Below, piece by piece: positions 1-8,567 of a stretch of DNA of 64,000 nucleotides; position 1 is the first letter of the stretch; every line of letters starts with the position of its first letter. The stretch is from positions 260,280 through 324,279 of the forward strand of contig CAVSRU010000002.1 of NCBI GenBank assembly GCA_963730535.1. Direction: 5' to 3'. The stretch comes from DASSUW01 sp963730535 (GTDB taxonomy: Bacteria; Actinomycetota; Thermoleophilia; Solirubrobacterales; Solirubrobacteraceae). Both the position numbers and the translations under genes were made by a program. Under the pieces are notes generated by a model. The model was not told where the DNA came from and did not search any database. It saw only the letters and a list, made by a program, of their open reading frames with translations.

Positions 1-1596
1 ACGGTCGCGCTCGTCCTCGTGCTGCTCGGCCTGATCTACCGCGCGCCGCTCATCGCGATCGTTCCGATCGTCGTCGTCGCGCTCTCGTACCAGATCGCGA
101 GCGGGTTCATCTACCTGTACGCGGATGCCGGGAACTCGGTGAACTCGAACGCGACGAGCATCCTCGTGGTGCTGATGTTCGGCGTCGGCACGGACTACTG
201 CCTGCTGCTCGTCAGCCGCTATCGCGAGGAGCTGCACCGGGTGCAGGACAAGCACGAGGCGATGGCCCGTGCGCTGCGTCGCGCCGGCCCCGCGGTGCTG
301 GCCAGCGGCTGCACCGTGGTCACCGCGATGCTGGTTCTGCTGCTCGCGGAGAGCGGCTCGACCAACGCGCTCGGCCCGGTGTCGGCGATCGGCGTCGCCT
401 GCGTGCTGCTCGCCGGCCTCACGCTCCTGCCTGCGCTGCTGACCATCTTCGGCCGCCGGGGCTTCTGGCCGCGCAAGGCGGTCGTCGCCTACCGCCCGGA
501 CGTCGACCTGGTGGAGCGCCGCGGCCTGTGGCGGCGCTTCGGCGACCGGGTGCTACGCCGCCCCGGCCTGGCCCTCGCCGCGACAGTGGCGCTGTTCGCG
601 TTCTTCAGCCTCGGCCTCCTCTCCTACAAGGAGGACTACTCGATCGGCGGCTTCTTCAAGACGGAGGTCGAGAGCGTCGACGGCTTCAACGTGCTCGGGC
701 AGTCGTTCCCGCAGGGCGCGCTCGGGCCGACGACGATCCTTGTCCAGCGCGAGGGCGGGCGCGTCACGGACGCTGAGGTCGCGGCCGCCCGGGAGCGCCT
801 GGAGGGCATCGATGCCGTGGCCGCCGTCGGGGAGCCGATCCGCTCCGAGGACGGCGCCATCGTCCGGTTCGACGTGACGTTCAGCGACGATCCGTATTCG
901 GACGCGGCGCTCGCGCGCGTGGACACCCTGCGCGAGCGATTGCGCGACCTTCCGGGTGGCGCCACCGCGCTCGTCGGCGCGGGCAGCGCCGTCCAGCAGG
1001 ACCTCAACGTCGCCGCCGAGCGCGACCTGCGCGTGATCGTCCCGGTCGCGCTGCTCGTCATCGCGATCATCCTCGGGCTCCTGCTCCAGGCCATCGTCGC
1101 GCCGATCGTGCTGATCGCGACGGTGATGGCCTCGTTCCTCGGCACGCTCGGGCTCTCGATCTTCTTCTTCATCGAGATCCAGGGGAGCCGCGGCGTCGAT
1201 GCGTCGCTGCCCACGTTCGCGTTCATCTTCCTGGTCGCCCTCGGGGTCGATTACACGATCTTCCTCATGAGCCGCGTGCGCGAGGAGGCGCGCGTCCACG
1301 GGACCCGCGAGGGGGTGCTGCGCGCGCTGGAGGCCACCGGCCCGGTGATCACGAGCGCGGGCGTGATCCTCGCGGGCACGTTCGCCGTGCTGATGACGCT
1401 GCCGGTGACCTTCGCCTTCAACATCGGCTTCATGGTCGCCGTCGGGATCCTGCTCGACACGTTCGTCGTCCGCACGATCATGGTCCCCGCGGCGGTGGAG
1501 CTGCTCGGCGATCGGATCTGGTGGCCGTCGTCCGCGAGCGGCGGCGGCCACGCGCTCCGCGAGCACGCCGAGGAGCCGGTCGCGGAGCGGGTATGA
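1..1596 (+). CDS. MMPL/RND-family transporter, C-terminal part (5' truncated by window)
   Basis: The reading frame is open from base 1 and lacks its start, so this is the last 531 residues of a larger gene. It shows two blocks of hydrophobic helices separated by a soluble loop of about 170 residues. Each block carries the family's charged transmembrane signature, FGVGTDYCLLLVSRYREE near the start and ALGVDYTIFLMSRVREE late. This is the repeat structure of MMPL proteins, inner-membrane exporters of lipids or hydrophobic molecules driven by proton motive force. Its stop overlaps the next gene's ATG (ATGA), so it is probably co-transcribed with the LuxR-type regulator. The substrate cannot be inferred. 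Confidence 0.9.
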   Translation, partial: TVALVLVLLGLIYRAPLIAIVPIVVVALSYQIASGFIYLYADAGNSVNSNATSILVVLMFGVGTDYCLLLVSRYREELHRVQDKHEAMARALRRAGPAVLASGCTVVTAMLVLLLAESGSTNALGPVSAIGVACVLLAGLTLLPALLTIFGRRGFWPRKAVVAYRPDVDLVERRGLWRRFGDRVLRRPGLALAATVALFAFFSLGLLSYKEDYSIGGFFKTEVESVDGFNVLGQSFPQGALGPTTILVQREGGRVTDAEVAAARERLEGIDAVAAVGEPIRSEDGAIVRFDVTFSDDPYSDAALARVDTLRERLRDLPGGATALVGAGSAVQQDLNVAAERDLRVIVPVALLVIAIILGLLLQAIVAPIVLIATVMASFLGTLGLSIFFFIEIQGSRGVDASLPTFAFIFLVALGVDYTIFLMSRVREEARVHGTREGVLRALEATGPVITSAGVILAGTFAVLMTLPVTFAFNIGFMVAVGILLDTFVVRTIMVPAAVELLGDRIWWPSSASGGGHALREHAEEPVAERV

Positions 1597-3140
1597 GCGG
1601 TGAGCGGACCGAGGAGACTCCCGAGGCGCTCGAGGGCCTGAGCTGGGCGGCGTGGTGGCTGGACGACGCGGACGGCGTCTTCGCCGCGCGGGAGGGTGCG
1701 TACCGGCTCTACACCCGGCGCGGGGACGCGGCGGGCGCGGCCAGGATGGCGACCTGGCTGGCGGCCGACCAGCTCGACTTCTACGGGGCGTGGTCGGTGG
1801 CGAGCGGCTGGCTGCGGCGCGCGCATCGCCTGCTCGACTCGCTCGAGCCGGGTCCCGAGCACGGCTGGCTGGCGTTCCACGAGGGCTATCTCGCGCACGC
1901 GGAGGGCGACACGGAAACGGCGGCGGCGCTGGCCGGGCAGGCCACCGAGCTCGGGCGGCGGTTCGGCGTCGCCGACCTCGAGATGCTGGGGCTCGCGCTC
2001 CAGGGGGCGACGCTCGTGGGCTGCGCCCGGGTCGACGAGGGCATGCGGTGTCTCGACGAGGCGACGGCCACGGCGCTGGGGGCCGACGCCGAGGTCCCGA
2101 TCGCGACCGCTTGGACGTTCTGCATCATGGTCGGCGCCTGCACGGCGGTGCTCGACTTCACGCGCGCGGGCGAGTGGTGCGACCGGGTCTCGGACTTCGC
2201 CGACCGGCACGGCAGCCGGTACATGCTCGCGTTCTGCCGCGCCGAGTACGGCGCCGTCGATCTCTGGCGCGGCCGCTGGGGCGACGCCGAGGCGATGCTC
2301 GAGGCGTCGATCGAGGACTTCTCGCGCTCACGGCCCGCATGGGCCGGCGGCCCGCGCGTGGCGCTGGCCGAGCTGCGGCGCCGGCAGGGGCGCCCCGCGG
2401 ACGCCGAGCGGCTGCTCGACGAGGCGGGCTCCTCGTCGAAGGCGCACCTCTGCCGCGCTCGCCTGGCGCTCGACCGAGGGCGGCCGTTGCAGGCGGCCGA
2501 GCTGATCGAGCGGCTGCTGCGCCAGGTGCCAGGGGACCGCGCCCTGGATCGCGCGCCGGCGCTCGAGCTGCTGGCCCATGCCCGGACGGCGCACGGGGAG
2601 CTCGAGGAGGCCGCGGCCGCGGTCCAGGCCCTCCGGGCGGTGCAGGGCGAGGTCGGCACGGCGCCGCTGGAGGCTGCCGCCGACCTCGCCGAGGGCGCGC
2701 TCGAGTGCGCGCGTGGCGACCACGATCGCGCTCGCGCGCTGCTCGAGGACGCCGTGGACGGCTTCGAGCGCAGCGGCGCGCCGTTCGAGGCCGCGCGGGC
2801 GCGGCTCGAGCTTGCCGCGTGCCTGATGGCGCTCGGTCGGGTCGAGGCGGGCGAGCACGAGGCCTCCGCGGCACTCGAGCGCCTGAGCGACCTCGGGGCC
2901 GAGCACGACGCCCGGCGGGCGCGGCGCCTGCTCGCCTCCGCCGGCGCGCCGCTAGCCGAGCTGACGCCGCGCGAGCGCGAGGTGCTCCGGCTCGTCGCCG
3001 AGGGCCTGACCAACCGCCAGATCGCGGAGCGGCTGGTCGTCAGCGAGCACACCGTGCACCGGCACGTCACGAACCTGCTGCGCAAGCTCGACCTGCCGTC
3101 GCGCACGGCCGCGGCCGCCTACGCCGTCCGGTCCGAATAG
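1593..3140 (+). CDS. LuxR-family transcriptional regulator with TPR-like helical N-terminus
   Basis: A 515-residue protein. The last 60 residues form a LuxR/GerE helix-turn-helix beginning LTPREREVLRLVAEGLTNRQ, followed by the recognition helix around SEHTVHRHV. The first 440 residues are Ala/Leu/Arg-rich amphipathic helices resembling tetratricopeptide repeats, as in the C-terminal half of large MalT/LAL regulators. I see no Walker A motif, so the ATPase module of LAL regulators is missing. The ATG at 1593 overlaps the transporter stop (ATGA), which is why it is preferred over the upstream in-frame start. It may regulate the transporter or the following methyltransferase; this is inference from position. 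Confidence 0.85.
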   Translation: MSGERTEETPEALEGLSWAAWWLDDADGVFAAREGAYRLYTRRGDAAGAARMATWLAADQLDFYGAWSVASGWLRRAHRLLDSLEPGPEHGWLAFHEGYLAHAEGDTETAAALAGQATELGRRFGVADLEMLGLALQGATLVGCARVDEGMRCLDEATATALGADAEVPIATAWTFCIMVGACTAVLDFTRAGEWCDRVSDFADRHGSRYMLAFCRAEYGAVDLWRGRWGDAEAMLEASIEDFSRSRPAWAGGPRVALAELRRRQGRPADAERLLDEAGSSSKAHLCRARLALDRGRPLQAAELIERLLRQVPGDRALDRAPALELLAHARTAHGELEEAAAAVQALRAVQGEVGTAPLEAAADLAEGALECARGDHDRARALLEDAVDGFERSGAPFEAARARLELAACLMALGRVEAGEHEASAALERLSDLGAEHDARRARRLLASAGAPLAELTPREREVLRLVAEGLTNRQIAERLVVSEHTVHRHVTNLLRKLDLPSRTAAAAYAVRSE

Positions 3141-3154
3141 CCAAGACTGGCTAT
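3137..3154. other. Perfect inverted repeat at the regulator stop codon
   Basis: ATAGCCA and TGGCTAT flank a 4-nt AGAC loop, and the left arm contains the TAG stop of the LuxR-type gene. It could be a small transcription-attenuating hairpin or an operator for the following methyltransferase gene. There is no T-tract, so an intrinsic terminator is doubtful. Confidence 0.35.
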
Positions 3155-3223
3155 CTCGGATCGCCGCGAAGATGGCCGGTCGTGGCGAAGACGCGGCGGG
3201 CGCCCGGCCCTAGGTTCCCGGAG

Positions 3224-4021
3224 ATGGCGACGGAGCGCGCGATGTGGGCCCTCGGCGATTACCACCGGTTCGCCAAGCACACGGTCTGGGGCCTCGGGCC
3301 CGTCCTCGTCGAGGCCTGCGGGATCTCTCCCGGCCAGCGTGTCCTCGACCTCGCGGCCGGCACGGGGAACGTGGCGATCCGCGCCGCCGAGGCGGGCGCG
3401 GACGTCGTCGCGCTCGACCTCACGCCCGAGAACTTCGAGGCGGGTCGCCGCGAGGCGGCGGCGCGCGGCGTCGAGCTCGACTGGGTGGAGGGCGACGCGG
3501 CCGCGCTGCCGTTCGGCGACGGCGAGTTCGACGTGGTGACGTCCTCAGTCGGCGTCATCTTCGCCGGAGATCACCAGGCGGTCGCCGACGAGATGCTTCG
3601 AGTGTGCCGTCCGGGCGGCGCGATCGGCATGATCAACTTCACGCCCGACGGCCTGGCCGGCGACTTCTTCGAGCTGTTCGGGCGCTACGCGCCGCCGCCT
3701 CCCCCGGGGGCGCTCTCGCCCGTCATGTGGGGGAGCGAGGCGCACGTGCGCGAGCTGTTCGGCGACCGGATCGCGTCGCTCGAGCTGACCCGCCGGTCCT
3801 ACGTCGAGTACAGCCCCGGCGACCCCGCCGCCTACTGCGACTTCTTCAAGGAGACCTTCGGCCCGGTGATCGCCCTCCGCGCCGCGCTCGAGAGCGACCC
3901 TGACCGTCTCGCCGCGCTCGACCGCGACTTCCTCGAGTTCGCCACGCGCGCGAACCAGGCTCCGGCGGGCCGGCCGGCCGAGTACCCGTACGAGTACCTG
4001 CTGGTCGTCGCCCGCCGGTAG
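3224..4021 (+). CDS. Class I SAM-dependent methyltransferase
   Basis: A 265-residue protein with a Rossmann methyltransferase core. Motif I is VLDLAAGTGNVAIRAAEAG, the acidic ribose-binding residue follows in VVALDLTPE, and motif II/III is around VEGDAAALPFGDGEFDVV. This matches the UbiE/Methyltransf_11 group that methylates small molecules. The ATG at 3224 is chosen because it directly precedes conserved-looking sequence; a GTG at 3182 would add 14 poorly conserved residues. A TAGGTT hexamer 7 nt before the ATG could be a -10 box, which would make the mRNA nearly leaderless. The acceptor substrate is unknown. Confidence 0.85.
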   Translation: MATERAMWALGDYHRFAKHTVWGLGPVLVEACGISPGQRVLDLAAGTGNVAIRAAEAGADVVALDLTPENFEAGRREAAARGVELDWVEGDAAALPFGDGEFDVVTSSVGVIFAGDHQAVADEMLRVCRPGGAIGMINFTPDGLAGDFFELFGRYAPPPPPGALSPVMWGSEAHVRELFGDRIASLELTRRSYVEYSPGDPAAYCDFFKETFGPVIALRAALESDPDRLAALDRDFLEFATRANQAPAGRPAEYPYEYLLVVARR

Positions 4022-4024
4022 CGT

Positions 4025-4276
4025 TCAGCCGTGGTGGCGGTACCAGCGGCGCCAGGCGTCGACCGCGACGTTCGCGATCGCGATGTAGATGAAGAACTGG
4101 GCGGCGGCGATCGCGATGTCCCAGCGGTCGGCGAGGGCGCCGAGGATGACGTAGAGGCCCGCGTATCCGCCGATCACGACGCTGGAGAAGGCGACGACGC
4201 ACGCGACGACGTCGATGACCGGCGTCTCGTGCACCCACTCGTGGTACTCAGGCAGGCGCCGCGCCCGTGGCCTCAC
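4025..4276 (-). CDS. Small two-helix membrane protein, unknown function
   Basis: An 83-residue protein with two hydrophobic segments (about residues 23-48 and 54-72) and a basic C-terminus ending RRWYRHHG. The GTG start overlaps the stop of the upstream PspC-like gene in GTGA, which decides the start and indicates a two-gene membrane operon. It ends 3 nt from the convergent methyltransferase stop. I do not recognise the family. Partnership with a PspC-domain protein suggests an envelope-stress or membrane-associated role, which is inference only. Confidence 0.65.
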   Translation of the reverse strand: MRPRARRLPEYHEWVHETPVIDVVACVVAFSSVVIGGYAGLYVILGALADRWDIAIAAAQFFIYIAIANVAVDAWRRWYRHHG

Positions 4277-4462
4277 TCGCTGGGCAGGATGATCCATAGC
4301 GCGATGTAGAGCAGGAACTGCGGCCCCGGCAGCAGGCACGAGATCAGGAACAGCGCCCGCACCTGCCACGGCTTCATGTCGAACCGCCGGGCGAGGGCGG
4401 CGCAGACGCCCGCGACGATCCGGCCGCTGCTCGGGGCGGACGAGAGCGGTCGACCGGGCCAT
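4273..4462 (-). CDS. PspC-domain membrane protein, apparent frameshift
   Basis: A reading frame ending at 4273 encodes GRIVAGVCAALARRFDM followed by a hydrophobic segment ending LLYIALWIILPSE, the classic PspC (phage shock protein C) domain. That frame has no usable start. The only ATG (4460-4462) is in another frame. Removing one base from the G-run at 4433-4436 (C-run on the coding strand) joins MARSTALVRP to the domain and gives a normal 62-residue PspC protein. Either the sequence carries a one-base overcall or the gene is genuinely frameshifted. PspC proteins sit in the inner membrane and sense envelope stress. Confidence 0.7.
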
Positions 4463-4491
4463 GGGATTCAGGCTACTGCTATGAGACGGGA

Positions 4492-4965
4492 GTGCCGCGC
4501 TTCATCGTCCAGCTCCACGACGCGACGACACTGCACTTCGACCTGCGGCTGGAGCTCGGCGGCGTGCTGCGCTCGTGGGCGGTGCCGAAGGGGCCGTCGC
4601 TCGATCCGGCGGTGAAGCGGCTGGCGATGCAGGTCGAGGACCACTCGCTCGAAGCGGGGGAGTTCGAGGGGGTCCACGAGGGCTCGCGCCGCGGCACGGG
4701 TGCGGTCATCGTGTGGGACGAGGGCGAGTTCGAGCTGGACCGCGAGGAGCCCGAGCACATCGTGGTCACGCTCGACGGCAGCAAGCTGCACGGCGGCTTT
4801 GCGCTCACGAAGACCGGCGACCGGCGCTGGGTCCTCGTGAAGATGGTCGACGCCGCGGCCCGCCGCGGCTCCGACATCGTCGCCGAGCGGCCGGAGAGCG
4901 TCCGCACCGGACGGACCTGGCAAGAGGTGGCAACTCGCACACATACTCTTCGTAAGCAATCTTGA
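4492..4965 (+). CDS. Stand-alone LigD-type 3'-phosphoesterase (PE) domain protein
   Basis: A 157-residue protein matching the N-terminal phosphoesterase module of bacterial NHEJ ligase LigD. Visible signatures are HDATTLHFDLRLELGG at about residues 9-24 and SWAVPKGPS just after, followed by later strands ending RWVLVKM. In the family these His/Asp residues form a Mn-dependent site that trims 3' phosphates and ribonucleotides from DNA ends. No ligase or polymerase domain and no ku gene is adjacent. The GTG start follows a GACGGGA-like ribosome site, and a TGCTAT hexamer 9 nt before it could be the -10 box. Confidence 0.85.
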   Translation: MPRFIVQLHDATTLHFDLRLELGGVLRSWAVPKGPSLDPAVKRLAMQVEDHSLEAGEFEGVHEGSRRGTGAVIVWDEGEFELDREEPEHIVVTLDGSKLHGGFALTKTGDRRWVLVKMVDAAARRGSDIVAERPESVRTGRTWQEVATRTHTLRKQS

Positions 4966-4991
4966 GCCGCGGCTCAGGTTTGGTCGCCACC

Positions 4992-5123
4992 ATGGCCGCC
5001 ATGCCCGCCTTCGAGCTCATCCCCGAACTCCGCCCTGACGGCACGGTCGTGCTTCGCGCGATGGTCCTCGGGCCAGGCGAGCGGCTGCGGCGCTTCGTGC
5101 GCCGGCTCCGGCGCAAGCGCTAG
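4992..5123 (+). CDS. Small hypothetical protein (43 aa)
   Basis: This short frame encodes MAAMPAFELIPELRPDGTVV and ends in a strongly basic tail rich in Arg. No family is recognised. Support is positional: its TAG interlocks with the stop of the convergent hydrolase in a shared CTAG, the same arrangement as three other convergent pairs in the window. An in-frame TTG at 4980 is an alternative start. It could still be a chance frame in GC-rich DNA. Confidence 0.35.
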   Translation: MAAMPAFELIPELRPDGTVVLRAMVLGPGERLRRFVRRLRRKR

Positions 5124-6017
5124 TCCGAACCCTCCAAGAGCGGCCGCCAGTGGTCCGCCTTGAGGCGGGCGCCGTCGGTCTCTTCGCAGAACTGCGTGAG
5201 CACGGCGGCGAAGCGTTCCGGGTCGTGGTCGTGGGGCATGTGCCCGGCGTCCGGGAAGACCTCGAGCCGGCTGCCGGGCATCGCCTCGTGCGCGGCCTCG
5301 CCGTGCGCGAGCGGGATGATCGAGTCGCGCTCGCCCCACACGATCAGGGTCGGCATCAGCGCCGCCAGCGCCAGCCGGTCGTGGGCGCTCACCCGCTGGC
5401 CGCTGGGGTCGATGACCGCCCGCACGGTGTGGAGGAACGCCTGGCGGGAGCCCGCGTTGTCGAGCGACGCGAAGCCCTGAGCCAGCACGGCCACGTCGCC
5501 GCTCGGGCGCGAGCCGCGCGCGCCGTAGGAGCGACCCGACGCCCTTTCCAAGCCCGATCAGCTGCGGAGACGTCATCAGCGGGAGCACGAAGTCGGCACC
5601 CGGCAGCGCGGCGGCGCGCAGGAGCAGATGGACCTCGCGGCCGAGTCCGCCGCTGGACACGAGCACGAGCCGCTCGCACCGTTCCGGGAACTGGTAGGCG
5701 AACTGCATCGCGATCCCGCCGCCGAGCGAGTGCCCGACCACCGTGACGCGTTCATGGCCGAGCGCCGTCAGCACGTCGCGGATCCCGGCCGCGTGCGCGC
5801 CGAGCGAGTAGTCGCCGCGCGGCGTCGCCGACTCGCCGTGACCGAGCAGGTCCGGCGCGAGCACCGTGAAGCGCTCGCTCAGCAGCGGCGCGACGCGCTC
5901 CCACGTCTGCGACGAGTTCGTGACGCCGTGCAGGAGCAGGAGCACCGGGCCGCTCCCTGCCACGCGGTACGTGACCTGGTGCCCATGCAGGGTGAGCTCC
6001 TTCGCGGTGAGCGTCAT
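5120..6017 (-). CDS. Alpha/beta hydrolase, apparent frameshift
   Basis: The N-terminal frame shows the hydrolase core: LLLLHGVTNSS (oxyanion loop), APDLLGHGES, and the nucleophile elbow VGHSLGGG with Ser97. It runs cleanly to about LIGLGKGVGSLLRRARLAP. The continuation, including the acid GERDSIIPL and catalytic His in AGHMPHDHDP, is in another frame. Removing one base from the C-run at 5505-5507 restores a single 298-residue enzyme with the full Ser-Asp-His triad. As given, the frame runs on into an unrelated tail. The substrate is unknown. It is transcribed divergently from the GH3 gene. Confidence 0.8.
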
Positions 6018-6159
6018 CGGAGACCATCATGCCCATCAGGGCGCGTGGGGAGTAGCGCACGCGGGTATCGACTCGACAGGCGCTGGCCGGCGTCGGCGGC
6101 GGACGACGTCGGGCCAACACACCCAGCAACGCCCCGGCGGGTGAGGCAAAGGAGAGGCG

Positions 6160-8475
6160 ATGAGGCACAACAGGCGTAGGGCCGCGATCGGCGCGGTGGT
6201 GATCGCACTGAGCATGGGGGCGGCCGGTGGTGTGGTCGCCGGGACGCTGTCGAGCGACGAGAGGGCGCTCAAGCCCGCCCGGCAGTCGGCGGACCGCAAC
6301 GTCGAGCGGCGCGTCGACCGGCTCCTGGGGAAGATGACGCTCGACGAGAAGCTGCAGCAGATCGCGCTGCTGCCGGACTTCAAGGCCTCGGACGACGAGG
6401 TCCGCAAGGGCCTCGGCTCGATCCTCAGCATCACGGACCCGGCCATCATCCGGGAGAAGCAGCGGATCGCCGTGGAGGAGTCGCGGCTCGGGATCCCGCT
6501 GCTGTTCGCCTTTGACACGATCCACGGCTTCCGGACCGTGTTCCCGATCCCGCTCGGCACCGGCGCGAGCTTCGATCCGCGCATGGCGGCCACCGACGCC
6601 CGCTTCGGCGCGCGCGAGTCGACCGCGGTCGGCCTCAAGCAGACCTACGCGCCGATGGTCGACGTCTCGCACGAGCCCCGCTGGGGCCGCATCTCCGAGG
6701 CGGCGGGCGAGGATCCCTACCTGAACTCGGTGATGGGCGCCGCGCGCGTGAAGGGGACGCAGGGCGGCGACTACAGCAAGCGCGAGCGGATGATCGCCAG
6801 CCCCAAGCACTTCGCGGCGTACGGTGAGCCGGAGGCAGGGCGCGACTACGCCACCACCGACATGTCGGTGCAGCGCCTGTGGAACATGTACCTGCCGCCG
6901 TTCAAGGCGGCGGTCGACGCCGGCGCGGACACGTTCATGTGCTCGTTCAACTCGATCAACGGATCGCCCGGCTGCGGCAACAGCTACCTGATGAACGACG
7001 TCCTCAAGCGCCAGTGGCGCTTCGACGGCTTCGTCGAGAGCGACTGGACGGCCGTCGCCGAGCTGCGGGCATGCCCGCCGAGGAACCCCGACGAGGCGGA
7101 GTGCGGCCATGGCGTCGCCGCCGACGGGCCGGCTGCGGCCGCCCTGGCGCTCAACTCGGGCGTCGACTCGGAGATGACCAGCACGCTGATCCGCGACTTC
7201 GGCAAGCAGCTGCTCTCGGAAGGCCGGATCTCGATGCGACGGATCGACGACGCAGTGCGCCGCATCCTGCGCGTGAAGTTCCGGGCAGGCCTGTTCGAGA
7301 ACCCCTACGCGCAGTTCACGCCGGCGGAGTCCGAGGCCCAGATGCTGAAGCCGGACGCCGTCGCCGCCGCTCGCAAGGCGGCTGGGCGCTCGATGGTGCT
7401 GCTGCGCAACGAGGGCAACGTGCTGCCGCTCGACGCGTCGAAGTCGACGGCCGTGATCGGGCCGCTGGCGAAGAACCAGCACGACATGCTCGGCCCGTGG
7501 TGGGGCCGCGGCGACGACAAGGACGTCGTGACGGTGTTCGACGGCATCGACCAGCAGAACACCGCCCCGACGACGTACGCCGAGGGCTGCAAGCTCTCGA
7601 ACACCGAGGTACCGCACACCGACCCGGAGGGCTGCGGCTCCGACGCCGGCTTCGCTGAGGCCGTCGCGGTGGCGTCGGCCGCCGACCAGGTCGTGCTCGC
7701 CCTTGGTGAGACACGCGAGATGAGCGGCGAGGCCAACGCGCGCAGCACGCTCGACCTGCCGGGCCGGCAGGAGGAGCTGCTGCGGGCGGTCAAGGCCACC
7801 GGCAAGCCGGTCGCGGTCGTGCTGTTCAGCGGCCGCCCGCTGGCGCTCGAGAACATCATGGACGACGCGCCCTCGATCCTCGAAGCCTGGTTCCCAGGCG
7901 TGCAGGCGGGGCCCGCGGTCGCCGACGTGGTGTTCGGGAACGTCAACCCCGGCGGCAAGCTGCCGGCGTCGTTCCCGTACCGGGTCGGGCAGGTCCCGAT
8001 CTACTACAACCAGGAGCCGGCCGGGCGTCCGTGCAACAAGGGCGTCAAGTGGAACTCGCAGCACCGGGACATCCCCAGCTGCGACCCGCTGTTCGTGTTC
8101 GGCCACGGCCTGAGCTACACGACGTTCGAGACCTCGAACCTGCGGCTGAGCTCGTCGCGCGTGTCGCGCAACGGCACCGTCGCCGCGTCGGTCGATGTCC
8201 AGAACACCGGTGGCCGCAAGGGTGACGAGGTCGTGCAGCTCTACATCAACGACCCCGTGGCCAGCCTGTCGCAGCCGGTCCGGCGCCTGCGCGGCTTCGA
8301 GCGCGTCACGCTCGAGCCGGGCCAGCGGCGGACGGTCACGTTCAGGCTGGACAAGAGCGACTTCGGCTTCTACGACAACCGCGCCAAGTTCGTGGTCGAG
8401 AAGGGCCGGATCGACGTCTTCGCAGGCAACAGCTCGAAGGCGCCGCTCAAGCAGTCGTTCACCGTCACGGGCTGA
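6160..8475 (+). CDS. Secreted glycoside hydrolase family 3 (beta-glucosidase-like)
   Basis: A 771-residue protein with a basic start and hydrophobic signal segment (about residues 7-30), so it is exported. The GH3 TIM-barrel domain covers about 45-370 with the substrate loop ASPKHFAAYGEPEAGRD and the nucleophile Asp295 in FVESDWTAV. The alpha/beta sandwich domain follows to about 630, and a fibronectin III-like domain closes the protein, starting near FGHGLSYTTFETS. This is the BglX layout, which removes glucose or other beta-linked sugars from the non-reducing end. An AAAGGAG ribosome site lies just before the ATG. A strong hairpin follows the stop. Confidence 0.93.
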   Translation: MRHNRRRAAIGAVVIALSMGAAGGVVAGTLSSDERALKPARQSADRNVERRVDRLLGKMTLDEKLQQIALLPDFKASDDEVRKGLGSILSITDPAIIREKQRIAVEESRLGIPLLFAFDTIHGFRTVFPIPLGTGASFDPRMAATDARFGARESTAVGLKQTYAPMVDVSHEPRWGRISEAAGEDPYLNSVMGAARVKGTQGGDYSKRERMIASPKHFAAYGEPEAGRDYATTDMSVQRLWNMYLPPFKAAVDAGADTFMCSFNSINGSPGCGNSYLMNDVLKRQWRFDGFVESDWTAVAELRACPPRNPDEAECGHGVAADGPAAAALALNSGVDSEMTSTLIRDFGKQLLSEGRISMRRIDDAVRRILRVKFRAGLFENPYAQFTPAESEAQMLKPDAVAAARKAAGRSMVLLRNEGNVLPLDASKSTAVIGPLAKNQHDMLGPWWGRGDDKDVVTVFDGIDQQNTAPTTYAEGCKLSNTEVPHTDPEGCGSDAGFAEAVAVASAADQVVLALGETREMSGEANARSTLDLPGRQEELLRAVKATGKPVAVVLFSGRPLALENIMDDAPSILEAWFPGVQAGPAVADVVFGNVNPGGKLPASFPYRVGQVPIYYNQEPAGRPCNKGVKWNSQHRDIPSCDPLFVFGHGLSYTTFETSNLRLSSSRVSRNGTVAASVDVQNTGGRKGDEVVQLYINDPVASLSQPVRRLRGFERVTLEPGQRRTVTFRLDKSDFGFYDNRAKFVVEKGRIDVFAGNSSKAPLKQSFTVTG

Positions 8476-8487
8476 GCTGACCCGCGG

Positions 8488-8516
8488 GCGGGCGGCACCT
8501 CTCCGGTGCCGCCCGC
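8488..8516 (+). terminator. GC-rich hairpin terminator after the GH3 gene
   Basis: A perfect 12-bp stem (GCGGGCGGCACC / GGTGCCGCCCGC) with a 5-nt TCTCC loop begins 12 nt after the GH3 stop. There is no T-tract, as is common for actinobacterial terminators. Confidence 0.75.
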
Positions 8517-8567
8517 TCGGTGCGGCGCAGCCTGTACGCTTGCGGCGAAGAGGAGGAGGCCGTGGGC

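Noticed and set aside
8520..8567. Longer N-terminus for the SUMF1-like protein
   Set aside because: The extra residues precede the AGGAGGAGG ribosome site and overlap a possible promoter, so they are likely untranslated.
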